The notes under the pieces were generated by a model. The model did not search any database. It worked only from the letters and a program-made list of their open reading frames with translations, and was not told the origin of the DNA. A DNA stretch of 64,000 bases, taken from NCBI GenBank assembly GCA_044238845.1, contig JBIICN010000014.1, positions 19,536 to 83,535 on the forward strand, in the 5' to 3' direction. This document shows positions 26,174 to 34,925 of this stretch, one piece after another; position 1 is the stretch's first letter; every line of letters starts with the position of its first letter. A program made the position numbers and the translations under genes. This stretch comes from UBA4416 sp044238845 (GTDB lineage: Bacteria > Bacteroidota > Bacteroidia > B-17B0 > Aurantibacillaceae).

Positions 26174-26662
26174 ATGTATGCAATTGTAGAAATAGCAGGG
26201 CAACAATTTAAAGTGGAACGTGGAAACAAAGTTTACGTTCACCGCCTAGATGCTAACGAAGGTGCTAAAGTGGAATTTGACAAAGTTTTCTTAATTGATA
26301 ACGGCGGAAAAATCACTGTTGGTGCACCAACTGTTGATGGCGCAAAAGTTGCTGCCACAGTAATTGAACACTTAAAAGGCGATAAAGTTATCGTGTTTAA
26401 GAAATTACGTCGTAAAGGTTACCAAAAATGGAATAACCACCGTCAACACTTAACTCAAATCTTAGTTCAAGGTATCTTAACTAAAGGTGAGACTTTAAAA
26501 GATGAATTAACAGCTGAAAAATCAGTTCGCGAATTCTTAGCTCCAAGCCGCAGAAATCCTGTAGCTAAAGTTGAGGTTGTTGCTGAGAAAAAAGCTCCAG
26601 CTAAAAAAGCTGCTGCTAAGAAAGCACCTGCAAAAAAAGCAGCTAAAAAAACTGAAGAATAA
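26174..26662 (+). CDS. rplU: 50S ribosomal protein L21 with Lys/Ala-rich C-terminal extension
   Basis: L21 binds 23S rRNA in the large subunit. Residues 1-103 are a normal L21 (MYAIVEIAGQQFKVERG, then KLRRKGYQKWNNHRQ and the closing TLIQ-like strand). Residues 104-162 are an extra tail ending in repeated APAKKAA/AAKKAPAKK units, similar to a histone-H1 tail. The tail keeps frame and coding quality, so it is part of the protein. Longer L21 proteins are known in Bacteroidota. It is followed 29 bp later by rpmA (L27) in the normal order. Confidence 0.96.
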   Translation: MYAIVEIAGQQFKVERGNKVYVHRLDANEGAKVEFDKVFLIDNGGKITVGAPTVDGAKVAATVIEHLKGDKVIVFKKLRRKGYQKWNNHRQHLTQILVQGILTKGETLKDELTAEKSVREFLAPSRRNPVAKVEVVAEKKAPAKKAAAKKAPAKKAAKKTEE

Positions 26663-26691
26663 TTAAACATTAACCATTAAATTTTTAAACA

Positions 26692-26946
26692 ATGGCACAT
26701 AAAAAAGGAGCCGGCTCCACAAACAACGGTCGTGAATCACACAGTAAACGTTTAGGCGTTAAAATTTTCGGTGGTCAAGCTTGTATCTCTGGGAACATTA
26801 TTGTTCGTCAACGTGGTACAAAACATAATCCAGGAGTAAATGTAGGAATGGGAAAAGACCATACTTTATTTGCTTTAGTAGATGGTAAAGTTGTTTTCAA
26901 AAAGAAAGCAGACGACAGATCTTACGTTTCGGTTGTTCCTGCATAA
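26692..26946 (+). CDS. rpmA: 50S ribosomal protein L27
   Basis: L27 reaches into the peptidyl transferase centre. The 84-residue protein starts MAHKKGAGSTNNGRES, so it has the mature-type N-terminus without the cleaved Firmicutes extension, and continues with RLGVKIFGGQ and the IIVRQRGTKHNPG block. It is downstream of rplU and ends at a strong terminator (26981-27012). Confidence 0.98.
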   Translation: MAHKKGAGSTNNGRESHSKRLGVKIFGGQACISGNIIVRQRGTKHNPGVNVGMGKDHTLFALVDGKVVFKKKADDRSYVSVVPA

Positions 26947-26980
26947 GGGCATAGAAACTTAATTTTTATTAAGAATTTGA

Positions 26981-27012
26981 AGCCCTTCCGCCAGCTGGCG
27001 GATGGGCTTTTT
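26981..27012 (+). terminator. Terminator of rplU-rpmA containing CCGCCAGCTGGCGG
   Basis: AGCCC...GGGCTTTTT encloses the perfect 14-bp palindrome CCGCCAGCTGGCGG (26988-27001). It lies 34 bp after the rpmA stop. The same palindrome occurs at 16221-16234 and, with AATT in the centre, at 43541-43554. Confidence 0.85.
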
Positions 27013-27070
27013 GTGTTTTATGCTGTTATTAAAAATAATTGTAAATCCGCTGAAATTTCATTTCAACCAT

Positions 27071-27078
27071 TAATTTTG
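27071..27078 (+). promoter_or_regulatory. -7 box (TAATTTTG) for serS
   Basis: A perfect TAnnTTTG lies 22 nt before the serS ATG. No clear -33 TTG is seen at the expected distance. Confidence 0.5.
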
Positions 27079-27100
27079 TCACACACAAAAAATCAATACT

Positions 27101-28375
27101 ATGTTACAACTTAGTTACATCAGAGAAAATAAAGAAGACGTTTTAAAACGTTTAGCAATTAAAAATATTAAAGACGCTGAAAGTATTATCAATTCAATTA
27201 TCGAATTAGATAATAATAGAAAATCAGCTCAACGTTTAGCTGATGATGTAAAAGCTGAAGCGAATGGTTTAGCTAAGCAAATTGGTGAGTTAATGAAATC
27301 AGGAAAGAAAGAAGAAGCTGAAACATTAAAAGCTAAAACTGCTGAATTAAAAGGCAAAGAAAAAGAGTTTGATGAAACATTAAAAAACATCGAACAAGAT
27401 ATTCACAAGATCTTAGTAACGGTTCCTAACTTGCCTAATGTTACAGTGCCAGTTGGTAAAACTCCCGAAGATAATGAAGTTGTTAACGAACATGGAACGA
27501 TTCCTACATTATATGCAGGCGCAACTCCTCATTGGGAATTAACCACTAAGTATGATTTAATTGATTTTGAATTAGGTGTTAAATTAACAGGTGCTGGTTT
27601 CCCAGTTTACAAGGGAAAAGGCGCAAGATTACAACGTGCCCTAATTAATTATTTTTTAGATAAAGCAACTGCTAAGGGATATAACGAAGTGCAACCTCCT
27701 ATTTTAGTAAATGCAGATAGCGGTTATGGTACTGGTCAATTACCGGATAAAGAAGGACAAATGTATCATTGCCAAGTGGATGATTTATATTTAATTCCAA
27801 CTGCTGAGGTGCCTATTACAAATATGTACCGCGATGTCATTTTAAAAGAAAGTGATTTGCCAATTAAAAATTGTGGATACACACCTTGTTTTAGAAGAGA
27901 AGCAGGAAGCTACGGAAAAGATGTACGTGGTTTAAATCGTTTACACCAATTTGATAAAGTGGAGATTGTACAAATTGCACACCCTGAAAAATCTTACGAG
28001 ATTTTAGAAAACATGCGTGAGTTTGTAAGTAGCCTTTTACAAGAATTAGAATTGCCATACCGTACCTTAAAATTATGTGGTGGCGATATGAGTTTTGGTT
28101 CGGCTTTAACTTATGATTTAGAAGTGTGGAGTGCTGCACAAGGTCGTTGGTTAGAAGTAAGTTCTGTTTCTAACTTCGAAACATTTCAAACAAACCGTTT
28201 AAAATGCCGTTACAAAGATGCGAATGGAAAAACTCAATTAGCACACAGTTTAAATGGTAGTGCCTTAGCATTGCCTCGTATCGTCGCTTCGTTATTAGAA
28301 AATAATCAAACAGAAGCGGGCATTAAAATACCTAAGGTGCTAGTGCCTTATACAGGTTTTGATATGATTAGCTAA
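27101..28375 (+). CDS. serS: Seryl-tRNA synthetase
   Basis: This class II aminoacyl-tRNA synthetase charges tRNA-Ser (and tRNA-Sec if present). The 424-residue protein has the long N-terminal antiparallel coiled coil (about 30-105, rich in Lys, Glu and Ala) that grips the tRNA variable arm. It is followed by the catalytic core with motif 2 CFRREAGSYGKDVRGL, the motif 1 region around GAGFPVYKGKGARL, and motif 3 LNGSALALPRIVASLLENNQ. Length and motifs are complete. A terminator usable from both sides separates it from the convergent secreted protein gene. Confidence 0.98.
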   Translation: MLQLSYIRENKEDVLKRLAIKNIKDAESIINSIIELDNNRKSAQRLADDVKAEANGLAKQIGELMKSGKKEEAETLKAKTAELKGKEKEFDETLKNIEQDIHKILVTVPNLPNVTVPVGKTPEDNEVVNEHGTIPTLYAGATPHWELTTKYDLIDFELGVKLTGAGFPVYKGKGARLQRALINYFLDKATAKGYNEVQPPILVNADSGYGTGQLPDKEGQMYHCQVDDLYLIPTAEVPITNMYRDVILKESDLPIKNCGYTPCFRREAGSYGKDVRGLNRLHQFDKVEIVQIAHPEKSYEILENMREFVSSLLQELELPYRTLKLCGGDMSFGSALTYDLEVWSAAQGRWLEVSSVSNFETFQTNRLKCRYKDANGKTQLAHSLNGSALALPRIVASLLENNQTEAGIKIPKVLVPYTGFDMIS

Positions 28376-28397
28376 CTTATAGTTAATTAACAACGAT

Positions 28398-28434
28398 AAA
28401 AAAAACCGCTTAGAATTTTCTAAGCGGTTTTTTT
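28398..28434. terminator. Bidirectional terminator between serS and the giant secreted protein
   Basis: The perfect hairpin AACCGCTTAGAA-TTTTC-TAAGCGGTT is flanked by A- and T-runs on both sides, so it can end transcripts from both convergent genes. Confidence 0.9.
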
Positions 28435-28450
28435 AATGTATTTTATTCAA

Positions 28451-31400
28451 TTATTGTTTCACGATTTTTTGCGACGATAATAACTTATTATTTCCAATAA
28501 TTTTCACAATATACAAACCTGTTGTTAACTGACTAGTATTTATCAAATTGCTTAATTCATGGAATTGTTTCGTTAATACCACTTCGCCAATCATATTATA
28601 AATTTGAATATATGAGTTTTCTGGAATTATATTGAAATCGACATTTAATATTTCAGATGTAGGATTTGGATAGGTACTTATAATGATGTCATTTTCTATT
28701 TCTAAATTGTCGTTATTAGAAAATGCAAGTCTAGCAGAAGTGGCAGGTGTTGTTATATTACACGCATTACCAAAAGCACCCCATACACCATTTACATAAG
28801 CTCGTACTTTTATACTATAAGTATAATTGTACTTAATTGTAGGAAAATATCCTTTTATAAAGAAATCGGTCCACTGCGCACCTCTTTGTTTTGTCAACAC
28901 AATAGTTCCTGTGTTAACATCTGTTATTTGCCACTCATAGTTTGTAGCGCCTAAAACTTGATCGCAATATATTTTTGTGGAAGATGTTAAAGTTGATAAA
29001 GTTGTTCCACAGTATACATCAGTTAATTTTGTTGGTAACAATACAGTTGCAGGGGTTGTTACAGTACAAGCATTTCCAAACGATCCCCAAGTTCCTCCAA
29101 CGTATGCTCGTACTTTTACGCTGTATGTTTTATTATATTGAATGTTTGGGAAGTATCCAGTTAAATAGAAGTCAGTCCACTGAAATCCTCTTTGTCTTGT
29201 AAATACAACTAAACCTGTTGATACATCAGTAAATTGCCATTCGTAGTTCGTTGCACCGCCTACTGGATTGCAATATAATCTAACTGAACTATTAAGAACT
29301 GTTAAAGTGCTGTTGCATGATGCAGATGTTAGCTGCGTAGTGGCAATACAAGTCGTTGTTATTACTGTTGTCACAGATATATTAGAACAGTCATTTAAAT
29401 CTGTTCCAGTAACAGTATACGATGTTGTTGATGCGGGTGAAACAACTGTTAACGGTGTTGTTTCTCCTGTGTTCCATAAATATGTATTACCACCATTTGC
29501 GGTTAATGTTACGGAACTGCCAGCGCAAATACTGGCAGTGTTACCACTGATGCTAATAACTGGTAAAGAATTAACAGTAACAGAACTTATCGCCTGATTA
29601 CTTAAACATCCTTGAGCACTGGTGCCAGTAACCGTATAATTAGTATTTGTAGATGGTGATACTACTGCCGTTCCACTGCTAAATGTGTAAGTATTTGCCC
29701 CGCTTGGAGAAATAGTAAAAGAATTGCCCGCACAAATAGAACCACTATTAACGGAAATAATTGGAGCAGTATTCACAATAACAGAACTTACCACTGAATT
29801 TGTACAACCAATTGCATCAGCTCCATTTACCGTATAATCAGTGGTAGCAGTTGGAGTAACCGTAAAATTAGATCCTGTTACAGAATAGGTAACACCACCG
29901 CTTGGAGTAATAGTGAATGAGTTTCCTTCACAAATAGATCCACTATTTACTAAAATATTTGGTTGAGTACATGCGCTAACTGTTAAGTTTAGAAGTACGT
30001 CATCTATACGCCAATTTGCAGTTCCCGTAGATGGACTGCCTGTGCCACTGTGACCATAAATTCTAAAAGTAACGCCACTTCCTGCTTTTGAAGACGTTGA
30101 AGCAATTGATGGGTTAGATAAAGCCCAAGTACCAGAAGTTAAAAGAGTTCCAGTGCCAATATTAGAAACATAATTATCTAAACTAGAACGAATGCTAAAT
30201 GCCGCGGGTCCAGTGCTTGTTGAACGTGATCCAAAACTCATTGCATTAAGTGTAACAACATAATTTGGATTTGGAGTTAATGTGAATTCAAAATAAGCAC
30301 TTCCATTTGATCCAGTAACTAGTGCGCCAGTTCTAGCAGCTGCACCGGCATTGTTGAGTCCAGATACGCCAGTATAGCCAGAAGATGCGCTACCATTTGT
30401 GATCATCGTTGTTGTACCGTTATTATTACCTTGACTCATAACCGATACACTTAAATTGGTAGGAATGTTGGTTGCCGAAGCTGATGTAAAATCCCAAGTA
30501 ACAGGAGTAGGAGAAATAATTATTGGCGAACTTGTAGCAGATGTTAATGTGCTTGATGTTGTAATTAACGAATAGGTTCCAACTTGATCAAATTGCAATA
30601 CACTGAAAGTAGCAACACCAGAAACCGCAGTAACAGATGTTGTTCCTGATAATATTCCTGGTCCGCTAGCTTTTGATACTATAATAGTTCCATTGAAATT
30701 AACATCAACAGAGTTATCAGCCCTTCTTGCTTCTACAGTAAATGCAGCTATATTGCTGCCTACATATCCTGAGGATGGAACACCAACAAATGCAAGTTGT
30801 GTAGCTAAACCAACTACTGTGAATGTGGATGATGTAGCTGCAGTTAGAGCATCGCCCGATGTACGTGTTGCAGTTATATTTACGCTCGTTCCACCAGTTG
30901 ATAAAGTTACACCTGATACTACAGCAGAACTAGAACCTGCATTGATCGTACCAGTTATTGTACCTCCAATTGCACCTGCATTACCATTCGTCGACAATGA
31001 AAAAACGGTATTTGCAACTACATTTTGAGGCACATTTGAACCATCCCGTGATTGAACGGTTACGCTAAAACCACTACCAGCAAGTGGAGAAGTTGGCGTA
31101 ATAGATGTAATAGCTAATTGCGTTGGAGGTGTTTGAGTGGTGCCGTTTGGTGTTATACTAAAATCATCAATCCCTAATCCGTCATCTGATCCAGTTGCGT
31201 TAAAATCTGTCCAACGAATCCAAACTGTTCCTCCAACTGCAATTGATAATGAGCCAATAGTTGATGAAATGGATGTTTTATTGCCAGTTAAATTTCCGTT
31301 TACAGCACCAACAACTGTCGATGTATTAGGTGTGACAAAATTTAATGCAGAAACAGATGTCCAAGTTCCGTTAGTTAAACTTGTAGCATTTAAGCTGTAT

Positions 31401-31849
31401 TCAAAATTTAATTGATCTGCACGACCTGTTGCGCCAAACCGCCATTGCTCGCCAATGTAGCTTATATTTAATGATGTTATTGCAGAACCAGTACCATTTG
31501 TAAATGATGCACCAAGAGTTGAATTTACCGAACCACTTAACAAAGTTCCAAAAGCTCTTTCTCCGTTTGAAGCCGCTCCAAAACTATATGTATCGCCGCT
31601 ATTACTTGAACCTGTTCCTACAGAATATAATAAATTAGCTGTAGTTCCTGCTTCTGAAAAAGCCCATCCAGAAGGTACAACCGAGCTAGAACTAGAACTT
31701 GCTAATCCATCAAAGTTCTGTGTGTAAGCAGTACCCAAATTTGTTAGTGACACTTGTGCTATTCCTTTCAAAAAAGGAAATAATAATAGCACTGTTATTA
31801 AAGTAAAGTATTGGAAATATTTGTTCCCAACTAAAAGATTTTTTTTCAT
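28451..31849 (-). CDS. Giant multi-module secreted protein with type A T9SS sorting domain
   Basis: A 1132-residue exported protein with an N-terminal signal segment (to about residue 31, GIAQ). Residues about 33-235 form a beta-sandwich-like domain often seen at the N-terminus of Bacteroidota surface proteins (YTQNFDGLA..., IDDFSI). Ig/big-like repeats (240-450) and a second similar sandwich (455-640, WRIDDVLLN) follow. Then come three roughly 75-residue PKD/Ig-like repeats with the recurring SICxGNSFTI...YTVTG pattern, and two roughly 90-residue repeats with GATNYEW...FPxIxYN motifs. Residues about 1060-1132 are a type A sorting domain (TYPNPTSEI). No catalytic residues are seen, so adhesion or matrix function is likely. 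Composition is dominated by Thr, Ser, Asn and Val. A -7 box lies 29 nt upstream. Confidence 0.9.
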   Translation of the reverse strand: MKKNLLVGNKYFQYFTLITVLLLFPFLKGIAQVSLTNLGTAYTQNFDGLASSSSSSVVPSGWAFSEAGTTANLLYSVGTGSSNSGDTYSFGAASNGERAFGTLLSGSVNSTLGASFTNGTGSAITSLNISYIGEQWRFGATGRADQLNFEYSLNATSLTNGTWTSVSALNFVTPNTSTVVGAVNGNLTGNKTSISSTIGSLSIAVGGTVWIRWTDFNATGSDDGLGIDDFSITPNGTTQTPPTQLAITSITPTSPLAGSGFSVTVQSRDGSNVPQNVVANTVFSLSTNGNAGAIGGTITGTINAGSSSAVVSGVTLSTGGTSVNITATRTSGDALTAATSSTFTVVGLATQLAFVGVPSSGYVGSNIAAFTVEARRADNSVDVNFNGTIIVSKASGPGILSGTTSVTAVSGVATFSVLQFDQVGTYSLITTSSTLTSATSSPIIISPTPVTWDFTSASATNIPTNLSVSVMSQGNNNGTTTMITNGSASSGYTGVSGLNNAGAAARTGALVTGSNGSAYFEFTLTPNPNYVVTLNAMSFGSRSTSTGPAAFSIRSSLDNYVSNIGTGTLLTSGTWALSNPSIASTSSKAGSGVTFRIYGHSGTGSPSTGTANWRIDDVLLNLTVSACTQPNILVNSGSICEGNSFTITPSGGVTYSVTGSNFTVTPTATTDYTVNGADAIGCTNSVVSSVIVNTAPIISVNSGSICAGNSFTISPSGANTYTFSSGTAVVSPSTNTNYTVTGTSAQGCLSNQAISSVTVNSLPVISISGNTASICAGSSVTLTANGGNTYLWNTGETTPLTVVSPASTTSYTVTGTDLNDCSNISVTTVITTTCIATTQLTSASCNSTLTVLNSSVRLYCNPVGGATNYEWQFTDVSTGLVVFTRQRGFQWTDFYLTGYFPNIQYNKTYSVKVRAYVGGTWGSFGNACTVTTPATVLLPTKLTDVYCGTTLSTLTSSTKIYCDQVLGATNYEWQITDVNTGTIVLTKQRGAQWTDFFIKGYFPTIKYNYTYSIKVRAYVNGVWGAFGNACNITTPATSARLAFSNNDNLEIENDIIISTYPNPTSEILNVDFNIIPENSYIQIYNMIGEVVLTKQFHELSNLINTSQLTTGLYIVKIIGNNKLLSSQKIVKQ

Positions 31850-31878
31850 GTTTTTTATTTTAAGTAACTGATTTTTTA

Positions 31879-31886
31879 CAAAAGTA
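31879..31886 (-). promoter_or_regulatory. -7 box (TACTTTTG) for the giant secreted protein
   Basis: A perfect TAnnTTTG on the minus strand, 29 nt before the ATG at 31849. No -33 box at the usual distance was seen. Confidence 0.45.
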
Positions 31887-32225
31887 GAGCATTTATTACT
31901 TCCTGACAGATGTAAGTTTCTAACAAAATGTTACTAAGTTTTGTTTCTATTTCTTATCATTTTTTTGTTAGCTGATTTTCAATCAATTACTATATGCACT
32001 GTCGCTAATACTTGATTTTGCCGCATGATATTTAACATTTTGGCAACAATTTAGTAAAATCACGTATGTTAAAATAGTAAAAGGAAAAACTTTTTTCAAA
32101 TATAAAATGAATAAACTTAATTTGTCTTTCACGTGATATTTATTTGTCACACTATTTCTCTTCGAGTCCTCAGCGAAAACACTTGGTGACCTTTGCGTTT
32201 AAATGCCACTAAAAACAATATCTCG

Positions 32226-32257
32226 TTTGCAATCGCGTTAATTAATTTCTACATTAG
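32226..32257 (+). promoter_or_regulatory. Candidate promoter of the histidine kinase: TTTG-N20-TACATTAG
   Basis: TTTG (32226-32229) is followed after 20 bp by TACATTAG (32250-32257), one mismatch from TAnnTTTG and 5 nt before the ATG, again implying a very short leader. Confidence 0.4.
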
Positions 32258-32262
32258 TATCA

Positions 32263-33768
32263 ATGAATATCTACTCTCGAAAACAACAATGGAAATGGGC
32301 TTTATTTATAGTAGCCATCTTCATTGTATTTACCTCTTTATGGTACACTAATAAATTAGTAAATAGTATCAAAAATGACGAAGAGAAAAAAGTAAGATTG
32401 TGGGCAGAAGCCGTTCAAAAAAAAGCGGGACTGGTGAAATTCACCAACGACTTATTTCAAAAACTACAAACCGAAGAACGTAAAAAGGCAGAGTTATACG
32501 CTTTAGCCACGAAGCAATTAAGTTCAGATGTATTTACGGTTTCTGAATTTGTATTAAAAGTACTACAAGATAATACTACTGTACCAGTTATTTTAACGGA
32601 TGACAATGATAACATTACTGCGAGTAGAAATTTAGATTCGGCAACTGAGAGAAACAACGAAGCACTTAAAAAAGAATTAGCAAACATGAAAGCCATGTAT
32701 GAGCCCGTGGTGATTGATGTTTATAGAGGTAAGAAAAATTATTTATATCATAAAGACAGTCGTTTGTTTTCGGATATTAAAGTGGTATTTGATAGTTTGA
32801 TTAAATCTTTTATTTCGGATGTAGCTATTAATAGTGCTGCGGTGCCAGTTATTTACACTGATTCAACCAAAGCTAATGTATTAGCGGTTGGTAATATTGA
32901 TACCCTGAAAATTAGTACACCAGAAAAATTAAGTGCTACCATCAAAGAAATGGAATTGCAAAATACTCCCATTCCTGTTGACTTAGGCGAGGGGTTTAAA
33001 AACTATATTTTCTACGAACAATCGCCATTGCTCACGCAATTACAGTATTATCCTTATGTGCAGTTTGGCGTGATTGGTATCTTTTTATTAATTGCCTATA
33101 TTTTATTTAGCGTGTCGCGAAAGGCAGAGCAAGATCAGGTGTGGGTTGGTATGAGTAAAGAAACGGCTCATCAATTAGGAACACCTTTATCTTCCTTAAT
33201 GGCATGGACAGATTATTTGCGAGCTAACGGAACAGATGAAAGTATTGTGAACGAAATGAATCGTGATGTGATGCGTTTAAATATGATTACAGAACGTTTC
33301 TCTAAAATTGGCTCACAACCAACCTTGCAAGATGAAGATGTTTGCTTGGTGGTTAAAAATGCAATGGATTATTTAAAGCAACGTACATCCAAAAATGTAA
33401 ACTATGTTTTAGAAATTCCAGACACCGAAATTCATGCACAACTCTCGGTGCCTTTATTTGAATGGGTGATTGAAAATCTATGTAAAAATGCGGTGGATGC
33501 GATGGATGGCAAAGGTGAATTTAAAGTTACTATTATTGACATACCAGAAGGCGTAGCAATTGATTTAACAGACACTGGAAAAGGTATCCCAAAATCAAAA
33601 CACAAATCTGTTTTTAAACCAGGCTACACTACCAAAAAACGCGGTTGGGGCTTAGGATTATCGTTATGTAAACGTATTATTGAAAATTACCATAACGGTA
33701 AAATATTTGTATTGCATAGCGAAGAAGGAAAAGGCACAACCTTTAGGATTGTGTTGAAGAGGGGGTAG
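32263..33768 (+). CDS. Membrane-bound sensor histidine kinase
   Basis: A 501-residue two-component sensor. Two membrane helices (about 12-30 and 267-287) enclose a periplasmic domain of about 235 residues that looks like two repeated sensor halves (VPVILTDDNDN and VPVIYTDSTKA). The cytoplasmic part has the phospho-accepting H-box with His at about 302 (KETAHQLGTPLSSL), the N-box ENLCKNAVDAMDG, the G1 box DTGKGIP and the G2 box GWGLGLSL, so the ATPase domain is complete. No response regulator is adjacent, so it is an orphan kinase in this window. Its stop is only 2 bp from the stop of the convergent gene at 33771, with no terminator between. Confidence 0.92.
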   Translation: MNIYSRKQQWKWALFIVAIFIVFTSLWYTNKLVNSIKNDEEKKVRLWAEAVQKKAGLVKFTNDLFQKLQTEERKKAELYALATKQLSSDVFTVSEFVLKVLQDNTTVPVILTDDNDNITASRNLDSATERNNEALKKELANMKAMYEPVVIDVYRGKKNYLYHKDSRLFSDIKVVFDSLIKSFISDVAINSAAVPVIYTDSTKANVLAVGNIDTLKISTPEKLSATIKEMELQNTPIPVDLGEGFKNYIFYEQSPLLTQLQYYPYVQFGVIGIFLLIAYILFSVSRKAEQDQVWVGMSKETAHQLGTPLSSLMAWTDYLRANGTDESIVNEMNRDVMRLNMITERFSKIGSQPTLQDEDVCLVVKNAMDYLKQRTSKNVNYVLEIPDTEIHAQLSVPLFEWVIENLCKNAVDAMDGKGEFKVTIIDIPEGVAIDLTDTGKGIPKSKHKSVFKPGYTTKKRGWGLGLSLCKRIIENYHNGKIFVLHSEEGKGTTFRIVLKRG

Positions 33769-33770
33769 TG

Positions 33771-34163
33771 TTAAGAGTATATTTTAAAAAATATAATACT
33801 CAAATACGCCCATAATATCGAGAATATAACATGAACGGTTGTTTCAAATGTTTTACCTTTCCATAGGCTAGGAGAGTAACCAAAAAACTGAATCACTAAA
33901 CGCGCAGCCCAAAATATGCCAAAACCCAAGCATATTGTTTTTCCAAGCTGTGTTTCAATTAATTCGTTAGTGACTGTGATACAAAGTAAGCCCATTAAAA
34001 ATAACGTTAAAGCAATAAAGAAGGTATGAACCGTCATCATCTGACGATTTATTAAACTCAAGGATTTCAATTCCTTTTCCCAATTAAAATACTTTGGAAA
34101 AATAGCATGAACTACTGATAATACCATTAAGAGTAAGCCAATTATTTTTAAATGAATGTGCAT
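33771..34163 (-). CDS. Small four-helix membrane protein, unknown function
   Basis: A 130-residue protein with four hydrophobic helices (about 5-22, 44-65, 75-92 and 108-127). The segments MHIHLKIIGLLLM, MMTVHTFFIALTLF and FWAARLVIQFFGY carry scattered His and Arg within the membrane. I do not recognise a named family. It is the last gene of a four-gene minus-strand operon (DoxX-like, DUF2071, methyltransferase, this one) with gaps of about 10 bp or overlaps, so it probably works with them on a lipid or membrane small molecule; that is inference. Confidence 0.75.
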   Translation of the reverse strand: MHIHLKIIGLLLMVLSVVHAIFPKYFNWEKELKSLSLINRQMMTVHTFFIALTLFLMGLLCITVTNELIETQLGKTICLGFGIFWAARLVIQFFGYSPSLWKGKTFETTVHVIFSILWAYLSIIFFKIYS

Positions 34164-34172
34164 CGTATAAAA

Positions 34173-34925
34173 TTAAGGACAACTTTTAAATATTGACATA
34201 AACGGAGTGAACTTTGTTTCTTCGAAAGAAGTAAAACCGGCATTTAAAAATGATTTTTTCCAAACGGCTTTTGAAAAAAAATGAGTAAAGCCAATAGAAA
34301 ACGCTAAGAAATTTGGAAAGTCACGCAAATGCTCAACCATTATCACTTGCCCTGTTGGTTTGCATACACGGTAGCATTCTTTTAAAAATTGTATTTTTTC
34401 CTCTGGCAATCTTATTTCATGAGCAGCCGATAATAAAAAAATAACATCAATCGATTTGTCTTGCAAAGGAATGTGATTTGTTGATATTACTTGTGTGTTG
34501 GGGAATACTATGCTCACTTTTCTTGCTCTCACAATAGCTGGTTCTGTATGCTGTTGCGGGTTATAAAAATCAAAGACGTTTATGTTGGCCTTTGGAAAAT
34601 GATGTTGAATACTAAAACTGGTTTCATCAAAGCCTGCGTTGATGTTTAGTATTTGAAGAGAATCATCAGTATTAGTGAAATATTTTTTTAGCCAATTAAA
34701 ATAATAATAGCCCGAAAAATCATATACATAAGCAGATACAATTAAAGGCATTATAAAACCATAAGCAAAGGAAGCAATAATGATCCAAAATATAATATCA
34801 TCCCATTTCAACACTACTTGGCTTGCAATGATTAAAGCCAAAACCGCAAGACCAATTACATAAAAGTGTCTATTGAAACTTAAAATATTTAATACTCCTT
34901 GAAAGTTTCTTCTCTTTATTTCCAT
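34173..34925 (-). CDS. Membrane-anchored SAM-dependent methyltransferase
   Basis: I choose ATG 34925 (MEIKRRNFQG), which gives about 250 residues and a 10-bp overlap with the upstream DUF2071 stop. A TTG eight codons earlier is less likely. Two membrane helices (about 22-42 and 46-68) are followed by a class I methyltransferase domain (90-235): a degenerate motif I (LNINAGFDETS in place of the usual glycine-rich loop), a motif II acidic end (NVFDFYNP), the DVIFLLSAAHEI strand and a CKPTGQVIMVEH post-motif. Substrate unknown; quinone or lipid headgroup methylation is a guess from the membrane anchor and the DoxX-like partner. Confidence 0.8.
   Translation of the reverse strand: MEIKRRNFQGVLNILSFNRHFYVIGLAVLALIIASQVVLKWDDIIFWIIIASFAYGFIMPLIVSAYVYDFSGYYYFNWLKKYFTNTDDSLQILNINAGFDETSFSIQHHFPKANINVFDFYNPQQHTEPAIVRARKVSIVFPNTQVISTNHIPLQDKSIDVIFLLSAAHEIRLPEEKIQFLKECYRVCKPTGQVIMVEHLRDFPNFLAFSIGFTHFFSKAVWKKSFLNAGFTSFEETKFTPFMSIFKSCP

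Larger units (their letters stand above)
31850..32262. other. 413-bp divergent intergenic region
   Basis: This gap separates the minus-strand giant protein and the plus-strand histidine kinase. It holds one -7 box for each gene. Near 32160-32215 is a stretch (TCCTCAGCGAAAACACTTGG, then CCTTTGCGTTTAAA) with higher G+C that looks like a decayed dispersed repeat; I cannot prove this because no second copy lies in the window. Otherwise I see nothing in it. Confidence 0.4.

Noticed and set aside
29268..31415. Plus-strand frames of 92-111 codons inside the giant secreted protein gene
   Set aside because: They lie wholly antisense to a clear coding sequence and are Thr/Val-rich shadows of the Thr/Ser repeats. 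No promoter or start context.
32160..32215. Possible decayed dispersed repeat (CCTCAGCG...CCTTTGCGTTTAAA)
   Set aside because: It looks like a repeat remnant but has no second copy in the window, so I did not score it as a feature.
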